Shown in pieces: positions 1-7,859 of a DNA stretch of 64,000 bases. This DNA is from Parahoeflea alexandrii (GTDB taxonomy: Bacteria > Pseudomonadota > Alphaproteobacteria > Rhizobiales > Rhizobiaceae), in NCBI RefSeq assembly GCF_027214025.1, contig NZ_JAPWHB010000007.1:175633-239632 (forward strand), given 5' to 3'. Every line of letters starts with the position of its first letter. Positions within the stretch are counted from its first letter, which is position 1. The notes beneath the pieces were generated by a model. It was not told the origin of the DNA. It made no database searches and saw only the letters and a program-made list of their open reading frames with translations. Both the position numbers and the translations under genes were made by a program.

Positions 1-1
1 C

Positions 2-571
2 AGCATCGCCGGTGCGTTGGAAGTCAGCCTCACGCCGGCGCGCGAGGCGCTCTACAACCTCGCTTCGGAGGGTGTTTTGGAACTCAGACCCAACGGTTCC
101 GTCTATGTGCCGGAATTGACCATGGACCGGATCGCCGAACTGACAAAGATACGTATTGTATTGGAGAGCCTGGCGGCCCGCGAGGCCGTGACGCGCGCCA
201 GCAATGACGAGATCGCCAATATCGTCGCCCTTAATGAAAACCTGATCCAGCGGCACGAGCAGCAGGACTACTCGGCGCTTATCTCGCTCAACTGGCAGTT
301 CCATTTCACGCTGTACCGGGCCAGCCGAATGGAAACGCTGGTGCGGATGATCGAAAGCTGTTGGCTGATGACTGGCTCGTATCTCAATGTGATCTATCCC
401 CAGTTCGCCGAGGTCAGCGAAGGTATCACAAACCACCAGCAAATCGTTCGGGCGCTTGAGAGACGCGACGGCGACCGTGTCGCCGCCGCCATCACGACGG
501 ATATCAATCTCGTCTCGGACGCGCTCATCAGTTCGATCAAGCAAACAGCCAAACCCGAGCAGGACGGTTAG
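2..571 (+). CDS. GntR-family regulator, FCD type, 5' end cut by window edge
   Basis: The reading frame is open from base 2, so the true start lies outside the window. The first residues (SIAGALEVSLTPAREAL) are the recognition end of a GntR winged helix. They are followed by the wing (LRPNGSVYVPEL) and a helical FCD ligand-binding domain with typical histidines (QFHFTLY near residue 100, ITNHQQIVRAL near residue 145). FCD regulators usually repress nearby catabolic operons and respond to small organic acids or amino acids. The gene lies just upstream of, and co-directional with, the FAD oxidoreductase and SDR, which are its likely targets. The effector is unknown. The family call is secure. 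Confidence 0.9.
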   Translation, partial: SIAGALEVSLTPAREALYNLASEGVLELRPNGSVYVPELTMDRIAELTKIRIVLESLAAREAVTRASNDEIANIVALNENLIQRHEQQDYSALISLNWQFHFTLYRASRMETLVRMIESCWLMTGSYLNVIYPQFAEVSEGITNHQQIVRALERRDGDRVAAAITTDINLVSDALISSIKQTAKPEQDG

Positions 572-616
572 ACCATCCGGTGCAGCAATGCGACGCCGAT
601 GCGTTGTTTGAAATTT

Positions 617-626
617 TGATATATCA
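617..626. promoter_or_regulatory. Palindrome TGATATATCA upstream of the oxidoreductase
   Basis: This is a perfect 10-bp palindrome in a short AT-rich patch between the GntR gene and the FAD oxidoreductase. Short AT-rich palindromes of this kind are common FCD/GntR operators, and the adjacent GntR gene makes autoregulation or control of the downstream pair plausible. This rests on symmetry and position only. Confidence 0.35.
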
Positions 627-673
627 TGCAACAGAAAGGGCGCGCCGCGCCCTGCCACAGGAAAGACCACGGA

Positions 674-1978
674 ATGGTGAACATCGATGCGACCATGCGG
701 GGCGTGCATTGGGCCGCGATAAGTAAGGAAGCGCCATTCACCGAGGACAGTTCGAACCAGAAGGCCGAGTACGACATCGCCGTAGTTGGCGGTGGGTTCT
801 GCGGTCTTTCCATCGCGCTGCACGCCGCCAGTGCGGGCCGGTCTGTCGTGCTGCTCGAAGCTGGGACCATCGGCTGCGGCGCCTCGGGCCGAAACGGCGG
901 CATCGTGGTGCCGCATTTTCCCGGCGCGATGACTGCCGACGATGTTGTTCAGGTTTTGGGCCGGGAGCGCGGGGAACGTCTGGCCAAACTTGTGGCCGAC
1001 GGGCCGGGCTTCGTCTTCGATCAGATCCGGGAATTGGGTATTGCTTGCGATGGGGAGCAGAACGGCTGGCTCCAGCCGGCCCATTCCGAGAAGTCCCTCG
1101 CAAAGGTCAGGCGGGTGCATGAATCCTGGGTCGCGCGGGGCGTTGATGCCGAGTGGATCGATGCACAAGGTGTGGCCGAGATGACCGGAGCCAGCGGTTA
1201 TCTGGGTGGCTGGCATCGAAAGAGCGGTGGCACTGTCAATCCCTACGCACTCGCCCAAGGGCTTGCCCGCGTGGCGCGGGAGCGCGGTGCCGATATTCGC
1301 CAACACGTTGTTGTCGGAAGTATCCTAAAGGACGGCGCGGCGCAGGTTCTGAGCACTTCTGTAGGGGAGTTTCGGGCCAGAAAGGTGGTGATTGCGACGA
1401 ACGCCCACACGCCATCGCTCTATCCAGGCCTCGCCCAATCGGTAATCCCGGTTCTCCTTTTTCACGGCTTCACGCGGCCGCTCGACGATGCGGAGAAACG
1501 CACGGTCCTGCCCACGCGCGTTTGTTTCACCGATTTGAGGAAGTCCGGCGGTTTCTCGAGATTGAGCTCTGACGACCGGGTAATCATCGGTGGCGCGATT
1601 TTCAGGCCGTCCAACCATCGGGCTTACAGCGAGTGGCATAGTGCGCGCCGGCTCGCCGAGTTGTTCCCGCATCTCGGTGGCATCCACGTGGAAAGTTTCT
1701 GGGAAGGCTGGTGCGCCCTTACCGATGCCTATCTGCCGGCCATTCAGCGATTGGAGCCGAACGTCTATTCGGTCATCGGCTTTTCCACCCGCGGCGTCGC
1801 CCTTGCGCAGACACTGGGCCGGGAGTTCGCGCAGTTCCTGTGCGAAAACAAGACCGAAACGGAGATGCCGGTTCGCGTCGGGCCAGTTCTTCCCATTTCA
1901 ATGCAGCCGATCAAGGCTTTCCTCGGCGGCTTTGCATTCCCAGCCTATCAATTGCGCGATGCATTGCGCCTGACCTAA
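674..1978 (+). CDS. FAD-dependent amino acid/amine oxidoreductase (DAO family, PuuB-like)
   Basis: The 434-residue protein has a Rossmann FAD-binding motif (VVGGGFCGLSIALHAA, from about residue 37). It also has a second flavin contact (GASGRNGGIV, near 70) and a C-terminal flavin-closing segment (GFSTRGVALAQTLGR). This is the layout of D-amino-acid oxidase/gamma-glutamylputrescine oxidase-type enzymes, which oxidise a C-N bond and reduce FAD. An in-frame ATG exists at 626, but ATG 674 is preceded by AGGAAAG and puts the Rossmann fold at a more normal distance, so 674 is preferred. The gene lies between a GntR regulator and an SDR and ends 18 bases before the SDR, suggesting a small catabolic operon. 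The substrate cannot be deduced. Confidence 0.85.
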   Translation: MVNIDATMRGVHWAAISKEAPFTEDSSNQKAEYDIAVVGGGFCGLSIALHAASAGRSVVLLEAGTIGCGASGRNGGIVVPHFPGAMTADDVVQVLGRERGERLAKLVADGPGFVFDQIRELGIACDGEQNGWLQPAHSEKSLAKVRRVHESWVARGVDAEWIDAQGVAEMTGASGYLGGWHRKSGGTVNPYALAQGLARVARERGADIRQHVVVGSILKDGAAQVLSTSVGEFRARKVVIATNAHTPSLYPGLAQSVIPVLLFHGFTRPLDDAEKRTVLPTRVCFTDLRKSGGFSRLSSDDRVIIGGAIFRPSNHRAYSEWHSARRLAELFPHLGGIHVESFWEGWCALTDAYLPAIQRLEPNVYSVIGFSTRGVALAQTLGREFAQFLCENKTETEMPVRVGPVLPISMQPIKAFLGGFAFPAYQLRDALRLT

Positions 1979-1996
1979 CACAAGAGGAGAGACAGT

Positions 1997-2740
1997 ATGA
2001 GCCATATGGAGGGCAAGACCGCTGTTATACTTGGCGGCACGGGCGGGATCGGCAGCGCGGTTACGCGGCGGCTTGCCGCGGCAGGCTGCAAGGTCATCTC
2101 CGCCTCGGTGGATGCGGAGGAAAAGCGATCCGCCCTTGAAGCGGAGACGGGTGCCATCTGCGCCTATCTCGACGTGCGGGACCGCGAGGCGGTTGTCTCG
2201 ATGCTCCGACCGCTGGCTCCAGATTACCTCGTGCTCGCCCATGGCGCGCTTGGACGCACCGGGACCCTCTTCGACCAGCCAGCAGAGAGCGCCCGGCGTC
2301 TGGTCGATGTAAATATCCTGGGTGTGCAAAACTGTCTTGAAGCCGTCGTTCCCGCGATGATCGCGCGCAATGACGGACATGTCGTGATGATCGGTTCGGT
2401 CGCCCTGTATCCGAGCGTCGGCCAGCCGATCTATTCGGCCACCAAGGCCGCTGTCCACTCGATGGCGAGGAACCTGCGCATGGAACTCTTCCCCCATCGC
2501 GTCCGCGTTACGGAAATTCGCCCTGGGCGCGTCTCGTCAGGCATGCATGCCGAAATGTTCGAAGGTGGCTACGAAGAAGCAAAGCGCCGACTATATGATC
2601 CAGTCCATTGCCTTACGCCGGATGAAATCGCCGAAGGCATCATCTGGGCCCTTTCCAAACCGGCGCATCTTTGCGTGGCCGAACTCGAAATCCTTGCCAC
2701 CGAGCACGTCATTGGCGGCGTCAGATACAACGGTATTTGA
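1997..2740 (+). CDS. Short-chain dehydrogenase/reductase (SDR)
   Basis: A 247-residue classical SDR. The nucleotide-binding glycine motif GGTGGIGS is at residues 13-20. The catalytic tetrad is visible as Asn106 (VNILG), Ser134 (IGSVA), Tyr146 and Lys150 (YSATK). The usual structural NNAG motif is replaced by AHGALG at 81-86. There is no clear acidic residue at the end of beta-2 (ISASVDAEEK), so cofactor choice is uncertain. AGGAGAG lies just before the ATG, and the gene follows the FAD oxidoreductase by 18 bases. It probably reduces or oxidises a carbonyl/alcohol made by that enzyme, which is inference. Confidence 0.88.
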   Translation: MSHMEGKTAVILGGTGGIGSAVTRRLAAAGCKVISASVDAEEKRSALEAETGAICAYLDVRDREAVVSMLRPLAPDYLVLAHGALGRTGTLFDQPAESARRLVDVNILGVQNCLEAVVPAMIARNDGHVVMIGSVALYPSVGQPIYSATKAAVHSMARNLRMELFPHRVRVTEIRPGRVSSGMHAEMFEGGYEEAKRRLYDPVHCLTPDEIAEGIIWALSKPAHLCVAELEILATEHVIGGVRYNGI

Positions 2741-2840
2741 ATAATGGGATGGTGCCGTCCTCTCCAATTCGTTGCTTTCGGCAGCACGATCTTGACACAT
2801 TGCGTTGCCATTGGGAGAGGGTGGCAACCATCCCACTTAT

Positions 2841-3139
2841 TCACCCCAATATGACGACGGCGCTCTGCAGCGCCGACACGATCTTCTTGCCATCGTCGAT
2901 GGACAATCCGATGTCGCCGTAGAAAAGGTTCTTTGAGCTCTTGTCGCTGCGGGCGTCCTTTCGGCACGTGTCGCCAGGTTCGTTCCTGCCCTCAATCATG
3001 ATCGTCCGTTCCACCGCCATCGCTTTGTCCCCGATCAAAACGATTGTGATGGACTGATCGAGCCTGACAACCCGTATCCGGCCCCAGAGAAATTCCGGTC
3101 CCGTGAGATAAGCAGGACGCGAGACACTTTCGTAGATCA
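2841..3139 (-). pseudogene. Open frame without good start; possible transposase N-terminal relic
   Basis: The 2741-3136 interval holds no complete gene. On the minus strand a frame stays open for about 100 codons, from inside the end of betI to a stop at 2841. No ATG with a ribosome site is visible; the only initiator is a TTG at 3038. The end of the product (GDIGLSIDDGKKIVSALQ) resembles, from memory, the N-terminal segment of ISKra4-type transposases. If so, it is a 3'-truncated relic. The identification is weak, and the frame could also be chance. Confidence 0.25.
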
Positions 3140-3739
3140 GCGAGCATCGAGCCCGCTTGGCTCGTCGCTGCAGGTGCTTTTCACAAAAGCCAGAACCATG
3201 TTGTATGCATCTTCATCGGTCAGAGTTGCATTTCTCTGCGCCTTCTTAACCCAGAAGCCATCGACCATGGCAACCGTCTGTTGAACGAGAGACCGAGCTT
3301 CATCCCGGCCTTTGAGTTTGACGAACTCACGAGTCAGATTCTGCTCGAACCGCCGTCTGTTGACATGTTCGAGACGCGCCAACTCGCTCGAATGCGGCGC
3401 CTGAGCCCAGAAATGCAGCCAGGTTATGCAAATATCGGTTCTGAAAATATCGGGGTGGAAATTGCTCCGCAGGATCGCTGCCAGCCTTTCGGCGGGTGAA
3501 TCCGCCTCATTGAGGCTGGCGACCATCTTCCGGCGGATATCGCGCAGGAGGCTGCGCATGGCTTCCTCAAGAAGGTTCTGCTTTCCGCCGAAATAATAAT
3601 GGATATTGCCGGTGGACAGCCCGGCATCGGCGCAAATCCGGGCAACCGTGGTGTCTTGATAGCCGTATTTGTGAATGCAGTTGAGTGTGGCTTCCACTAT
3701 TTTCTGCCTTCGGTCGGCGTCTATTGGCTTTCTGCCCAT
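3137..3739 (-). CDS. betI: BetI-type TetR repressor of choline/betaine genes
   Basis: The 200-residue protein has a TetR helix-turn-helix in its first 60 residues (TTVARICADAGLSTG then NIHYYFGGKQNLLEEAM). The following domain is similar in layout to BetI, including ITWLHFWAQAPHSSELARLEHVNRRR and a VDGFW segment. BetI represses bet genes and is relieved by choline. It is the last gene of the leftward operon, after the transporter, so it is probably autoregulated with the pathway. ATG 3739 is chosen because it gives the usual BetI N-terminus. A longer form from TTG 3805 is possible. Confidence 0.85.
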   Translation of the reverse strand: MGRKPIDADRRQKIVEATLNCIHKYGYQDTTVARICADAGLSTGNIHYYFGGKQNLLEEAMRSLLRDIRRKMVASLNEADSPAERLAAILRSNFHPDIFRTDICITWLHFWAQAPHSSELARLEHVNRRRFEQNLTREFVKLKGRDEARSLVQQTVAMVDGFWVKKAQRNATLTDEDAYNMVLAFVKSTCSDEPSGLDAR

Positions 3740-3820
3740 CTCGTATTCAATCCGCTTCTGCCGTTGTCCGATAATGGCTTTGCAAACACCAGGTCCTGTA
3801 GACAATTATGGCCACAGGAC

Positions 3821-5902
3821 CTAAAGGCCAAGTGCCTGCTTGCTGCTCCGGCTCATGCCCTGGAGTATGCGATCCGTGGTGATCGCCACCAGCGCAATGG
3901 AGAGGCCTGCGATCAGTCCAAGCCCGCTGTCAGCCTTGCCCAGAGCGACATAGACCTGCTGGCCAAGCCCCCGCGTACCCACCAAGGCGGCGATGACGAG
4001 CATGGACAGCGCGCAGATCACCGTCTGGTTCAAACCTAGCATGATTTCCGGCACAGCCTGGGGCATTTTCACCCACCACAAAAGTTGACCCTCGGTGCAG
4101 CCCGCCGCACGGCCCGCTTCGACACTGGCGACCGGCACCGACCGCAAGCCATGTTCCGTGTAACGGATCGCCGGAACCAGCGCATAGGCGATCACGACAA
4201 TCAGCGCGGTAAACTCGCCAACCTGGAACAGCATCAGGAACGGGATCAGATAAACGAATTGCGGCATGGTCTGAAGCGTGTCGTTGACCGGGCGGATCGC
4301 TTTCGAAACCCATTCCACCTCCGCTGCGACGGTGCCGATCGCCATGCCGAGAGGGAAGGCGAGCAGGATCGCCGCACCGCACAATGCAGCCGAGAACATG
4401 GCTGGTTCCCACAGTCCATTCAAGAGGATGAAGATCATTGTTGCCAAGGCGAGCGCCGCGGTTCCGGCCCCGCCCGCGGCGTAGGCGAGCATCGCGATCG
4501 TGCAGACGAACACCGGCCAGGGAATGCCAATCGTACCATAGTAGAAAAGCACTCCCCAAATGGCAATGAAGATGGCGCCGGTACGGGAGCCGGAGCCGAG
4601 CGCCAGCGCAGACCCGGCGGCTATCAAGCCCGCGTAGGCGATACGCAATGCCGGCGTGAACTCGATACCCCAACTGTAGGGGCTGACAGCCTGATCCAGC
4701 CCGATCCGCAAAGGCAGAAGGAAGAAGAACAGCCCCGCCCGTTTGAGGCTTTCGAGCGCGCCTGATGTGCTGGCGATAAATGTATCGAGGGCGGTGGTAA
4801 TCTGCCCGGTGAAGTCCCAGACCCATTCCCGCGGATAATAATGCAGCTGCTCGATGAACAACGAGGGCGGCAAGATGATCACGATCACAGCAAGAGCCGC
4901 CAGTCCATGGGGATGCCGCCATCTACCGGGGCGCGCATCCGCCGGCGCCGCGGTTTCCGTTTTGGCAAAGTTCAGACTGATCCGGTCTATCAGCATAGCC
5001 ATCAGCGCAATCACCAGACCGGCGATCAGGCTCGGTCCGAATTGTGCCTTGCGCATCGTGTTCAGCACCGCCCAGCCGACATCATCCGATCCACCGATAA
5101 TCGCCGCGATGATAACCATGGACAGTGCCGCCATCGTCGTCTGGTTCATGCCGATCTTCATCTGCGGCAACGCGGCCGGGATTTGAACCCACCAAAGCAG
5201 CTGGCGGCGATTGCAGCCGCAGATCAATCCTGCCTCAGAAATCTCGGGCGGGACCCTTTGAAGGCCGAGTATCGTGTTGCGAACCATCGGCGGTATCGAA
5301 AAGATCATGCTGGCGATAAGGCCGACAACGGGACCGAACCCGAACAGCAGCAGGATGGGAATGAGATAGGCGAAGGCCGGAAGCGTCTGCATCACGTCAA
5401 GCAGTGGCTGCATCACCGAATTCAACCATTTGTATCGATAGCACAGAATGCCGGCCTGGACGCCAAGAACAACCGACAGCGGCACTGCCACGCCGACAAG
5501 GGCGAGCGTATTCATGGAACGCTCCCAGTATCCGGTCACCGCCACATAGGCGAGCGACACCACCGTGAAGACCGCCAGTGGCAGGCCGCCGGCCCGGTGA
5601 GCGACAATAACAAACAAGCAAAATGCAACCGGCCACGGCGTCCAGGCCAGAACGCCGCGCGTCACGTTCAGCAGGAATCCCAGGATGGTGCTGACGACGT
5701 GCAGCGGTCCGGATAGCTTTGGCACGAGCCAGTTCATTGCGGTGTTGACCTGGTCGGCGATCCCGAACGTCCACTCCTTGGGAAAGCTGCCGATCCACTC
5801 ACTGGTATTGGCCTGCCGAAAACAGATCACGCAGATCGCAACGCAGATCACCCAGAAAGCCCCCGACCGGAGCCCGCGCCAATCGCCTGTGGACGCTCTC
5901 AC
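3821..5902 (-). CDS. Double-length ProW/OpuAB-type ABC permease (two fused permease domains)
   Basis: At 693 residues this is about twice a normal ProW/ChoW permease. Two homologous membrane units follow each other. Each has an ABC-permease coupling (EAA) loop: EAGLICGCNRRQLLWWVQIP near residues 223-242 and EAGRAAGCTEGQLLWWVKMP near 590-609. Each also has the repeated LLDVMQTLPAFAYLIP / NDTLQTMPQFVYLIP type segment. ABC importers need two permease subunits, so one chain may supply the whole membrane channel. It starts within the end of the ATPase gene (ATGA overlap) and follows the binding protein. Its role is import of choline, glycine betaine or a related quaternary amine, inferred from the bet genes. 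Confidence 0.9.
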   Translation of the reverse strand: MRASTGDWRGLRSGAFWVICVAICVICFRQANTSEWIGSFPKEWTFGIADQVNTAMNWLVPKLSGPLHVVSTILGFLLNVTRGVLAWTPWPVAFCLFVIVAHRAGGLPLAVFTVVSLAYVAVTGYWERSMNTLALVGVAVPLSVVLGVQAGILCYRYKWLNSVMQPLLDVMQTLPAFAYLIPILLLFGFGPVVGLIASMIFSIPPMVRNTILGLQRVPPEISEAGLICGCNRRQLLWWVQIPAALPQMKIGMNQTTMAALSMVIIAAIIGGSDDVGWAVLNTMRKAQFGPSLIAGLVIALMAMLIDRISLNFAKTETAAPADARPGRWRHPHGLAALAVIVIILPPSLFIEQLHYYPREWVWDFTGQITTALDTFIASTSGALESLKRAGLFFFLLPLRIGLDQAVSPYSWGIEFTPALRIAYAGLIAAGSALALGSGSRTGAIFIAIWGVLFYYGTIGIPWPVFVCTIAMLAYAAGGAGTAALALATMIFILLNGLWEPAMFSAALCGAAILLAFPLGMAIGTVAAEVEWVSKAIRPVNDTLQTMPQFVYLIPFLMLFQVGEFTALIVVIAYALVPAIRYTEHGLRSVPVASVEAGRAAGCTEGQLLWWVKMPQAVPEIMLGLNQTVICALSMLVIAALVGTRGLGQQVYVALGKADSGLGLIAGLSIALVAITTDRILQGMSRSSKQALGL

Positions 5903-6768
5903 TTGAGGTCCGCCCCGGCAGCGCCGCGGATCATCAGGCCCTCGCGTGCATCGCGGGTGAACTCCTCGACATACTCATTGGCCGGGTTTTCAAGGATTTC
6001 GCGGGGCGCGCCGATTTGAACGATCTCCCCGCCTTTCATGATCGCGATGCGGTCGGCCAGGCGCACTGCCTCGGAAATATCATGGGTCACGAAGATGATT
6101 GTCTTGTGCAGCGACGATTGCAGATGAAGAAACTGGTTCTGCATTTGCCGCCGGATCAGTGGGTCGAGTGCGGAAAAAGGCTCATCGAGAAACCAGATAT
6201 CAGGATTGCCCGCCAATGAGCGCGCAATGCCGACCCGCTGCTGCTGTCCACCGGAGAGCTGGCGCGGATAGGAATTTTCTCGCCCGTCCAGTTCCACCAG
6301 ACGCATCATGTCACGCGCGCGCTCATTGCGTTCAGTCAGCTCGATGCCCTGCACCCTGAGCGGAAAGGCGATGTTTTCAAGAACGGTGAGGTGCGGCATC
6401 AGACCGAAATTTTGAAACACCATCCCCATCTTGTGGCGGCGGAATTCAATCAGTTCGCGGGGCGATTTGGCCGTGAAGTCTTCGCCGTCGATCAGGATCT
6501 CGCCCATGGTCGGCTCCACAAGGCGGGACAGGCAGCGCAGCGCCGTGGACTTTCCGGAGCCCGACAATCCCATGAGGATAAAGATCTCGCCCCGCATCAC
6601 GTCAAAGCTGACATTGGCGCAGGCCGCCAGGCCATGCAACTGCCGGACACGCTCCATCACGGCAATTGTGTTGCCGGAACCGGCTCCGGACCGGGTCGCC
6701 TCAAGAGCATCGTGCGGACCGTAGGTCTTCCAAAGATTGCGGCATGACAGTTTGACGCTGGTGTTCAT
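5899..6768 (-). CDS. ProV/OpuAA-type ABC transporter ATPase (choline/betaine)
   Basis: The 289-residue ATP-binding subunit has Walker A (GLSGSGKST), signature ([16 protein letters not shown]), Walker B (IWFLDEP) and switch histidine (FVTHD). The sequence before Walker A carries the long ProV-type N-terminal insertion. ProV normally continues into two CBS domains that sense ionic strength. Here the protein ends soon after the ATPase core ([19 protein letters not shown]), so osmotic gating is probably absent. This suggests nutrient uptake rather than osmoprotection. The gene overlaps the permease gene by 4 bases and lies 68 bases after the binding-protein gene, with a hairpin between. Confidence 0.92.
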   Translation of the reverse strand: MNTSVKLSCRNLWKTYGPHDALEATRSGAGSGNTIAVMERVRQLHGLAACANVSFDVMRGEIFILMGLSGSGKSTALRCLSRLVEPTMGEILIDGEDFTAKSPRELIEFRRHKMGMVFQNFGLMPHLTVLENIAFPLRVQGIELTERNERARDMMRLVELDGRENSYPRQLSGGQQQRVGIARSLAGNPDIWFLDEPFSALDPLIRRQMQNQFLHLQSSLHKTIIFVTHDISEAVRLADRIAIMKGGEIVQIGAPREILENPANEYVEEFTRDAREGLMIRGAAGADLK

Positions 6769-6796
6769 GATTTACCTGACACTCCCCGCATAAGAC

Positions 6797-6826
6797 GACG
6801 ACTGGCCGCAGCCGCGGCCAGTCGTC
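6797..6826 (-). promoter_or_regulatory. Strong hairpin between binding-protein and ATPase genes
   Basis: GACGACTGGCCGC and GCGGCCAGTCGTC form a perfect 13-bp stem around a 4-base loop. It sits in the 68-base gap downstream of the substrate-binding protein and upstream of the ATPase gene. No T-run follows in the direction of transcription, so it is more likely an mRNA-stabilising or partial attenuation element than a full terminator. Such hairpins let binding protein be made in excess over membrane components. Confidence 0.7.
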
Positions 6827-6836
6827 AATTCCCGCG

Positions 6837-7805
6837 TTACTGTTTCATGGCCGCGTCGATCCAACCCTGCCAGCGTGCCTGGTTGACATCCATCCAGGCC
6901 GCAAGGACGGTGTCGATGTCCTTGCCTTCGGAATCGATGTCACGCATCCAGGCAATCTCGTCGGTGTTGGTGATCGTCATCTGCTCGAGCAGACGATAGG
7001 CCGCCGGCCACTCCTTCTTCATTCCAACCCAGGCAAGTTTCATGATTTCACCGCGCTGCCAGTCGCAGTCATAAACCGCATCCGGATTGATGCCCACTTT
7101 CGGATCGTCATAGCAGCCTTCCTGATAGGGCGGCAAAGCGACAGGGGTGAGTTCGGCGACCGCGTGCACCCAGTGCGGCGACCAGAACATGACGAGCAAC
7201 GGACGGCCGCTCTTCTCGGCGCTGGTGATCTCGGCAACCAATGCGCCTTCACTGCCCGCGGGAATGGAAACCAGCGGCAAATCCAGCGCCTTGATGCGAT
7301 CCGCATTGGTCGTGCCCCAATCGGCGGGATAGTCGAGCAGCCGCCCGGTCGGGAAAGTTTCGGGAACTGCCAATGCCTGGGCGCAATCCTTCAACGCCGT
7401 CCAGTCCGGCAACCCGGGGCAGGCCTCGCCCGCAGCCTTGTTGTAGTACCAGGTCTCGACAGGATCGAGACCGAGCGCGCCGATCTTCTCCACATTCCCG
7501 GACGCCATGGCCTTGGGATAATGCTCGCCGGTGTTTGAACTCCAGACTTCAAGTGAAGCGGTTATCGTTCCGTCTGGAATGGCAAGGAACTGCGTGTAGG
7601 TGCCGGAGGTCACAAATTCGACGGTGTAGCCCATCTTCTCCAGAAGCTTGGCTGCGATTTTTGTCACAGCCTGCTGCCCGGTCCATTCCAGCATGGCCAG
7701 CTTGATAGGGCTCGTGCTTTCCGGCACGGCGGGCGCCGCCAGGGATGGCGTCGTCGCCAGCGCCATCGTCAGCGCCGTTGCAAGTCCAAGAATTCGGTGT
7801 TTCAT
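6837..7805 (-). CDS. OpuAC/ProX-type periplasmic choline/glycine betaine-binding protein
   Basis: The 322-residue protein begins with a signal peptide (hydrophobic ILGLATALTMALA, cleavage after SLAAP). The mature part has the features of the OpuAC family: EWTGQQAVTKIAAKLLEKMGY at the N-terminus, an FWSPHW segment that resembles the aromatic cage for quaternary amines, and a typical C-terminal MTITNTDEIAWM stretch. ATG 7805 follows AGGAGAAATTTG; a TTG one codon earlier is also open. It stands between betA and the ATPase gene in the leftward operon. Choline is the likely ligand because betA and betB are present, but betaine is possible. Confidence 0.9.
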   Translation of the reverse strand: MKHRILGLATALTMALATTPSLAAPAVPESTSPIKLAMLEWTGQQAVTKIAAKLLEKMGYTVEFVTSGTYTQFLAIPDGTITASLEVWSSNTGEHYPKAMASGNVEKIGALGLDPVETWYYNKAAGEACPGLPDWTALKDCAQALAVPETFPTGRLLDYPADWGTTNADRIKALDLPLVSIPAGSEGALVAEITSAEKSGRPLLVMFWSPHWVHAVAELTPVALPPYQEGCYDDPKVGINPDAVYDCDWQRGEIMKLAWVGMKKEWPAAYRLLEQMTITNTDEIAWMRDIDSEGKDIDTVLAAWMDVNQARWQGWIDAAMKQ

Positions 7806-7859
7806 CAAATTTCTCCTATTTCCGTATCAGTTCCGATGGTTATCCACTTTCTTGCAGTT

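Noticed and set aside
4085..5716. Two long plus-strand open frames opposite the double permease
   Set aside because: Antisense shadows in GC-rich DNA. The minus-strand product has clear permease motifs and these frames have none.
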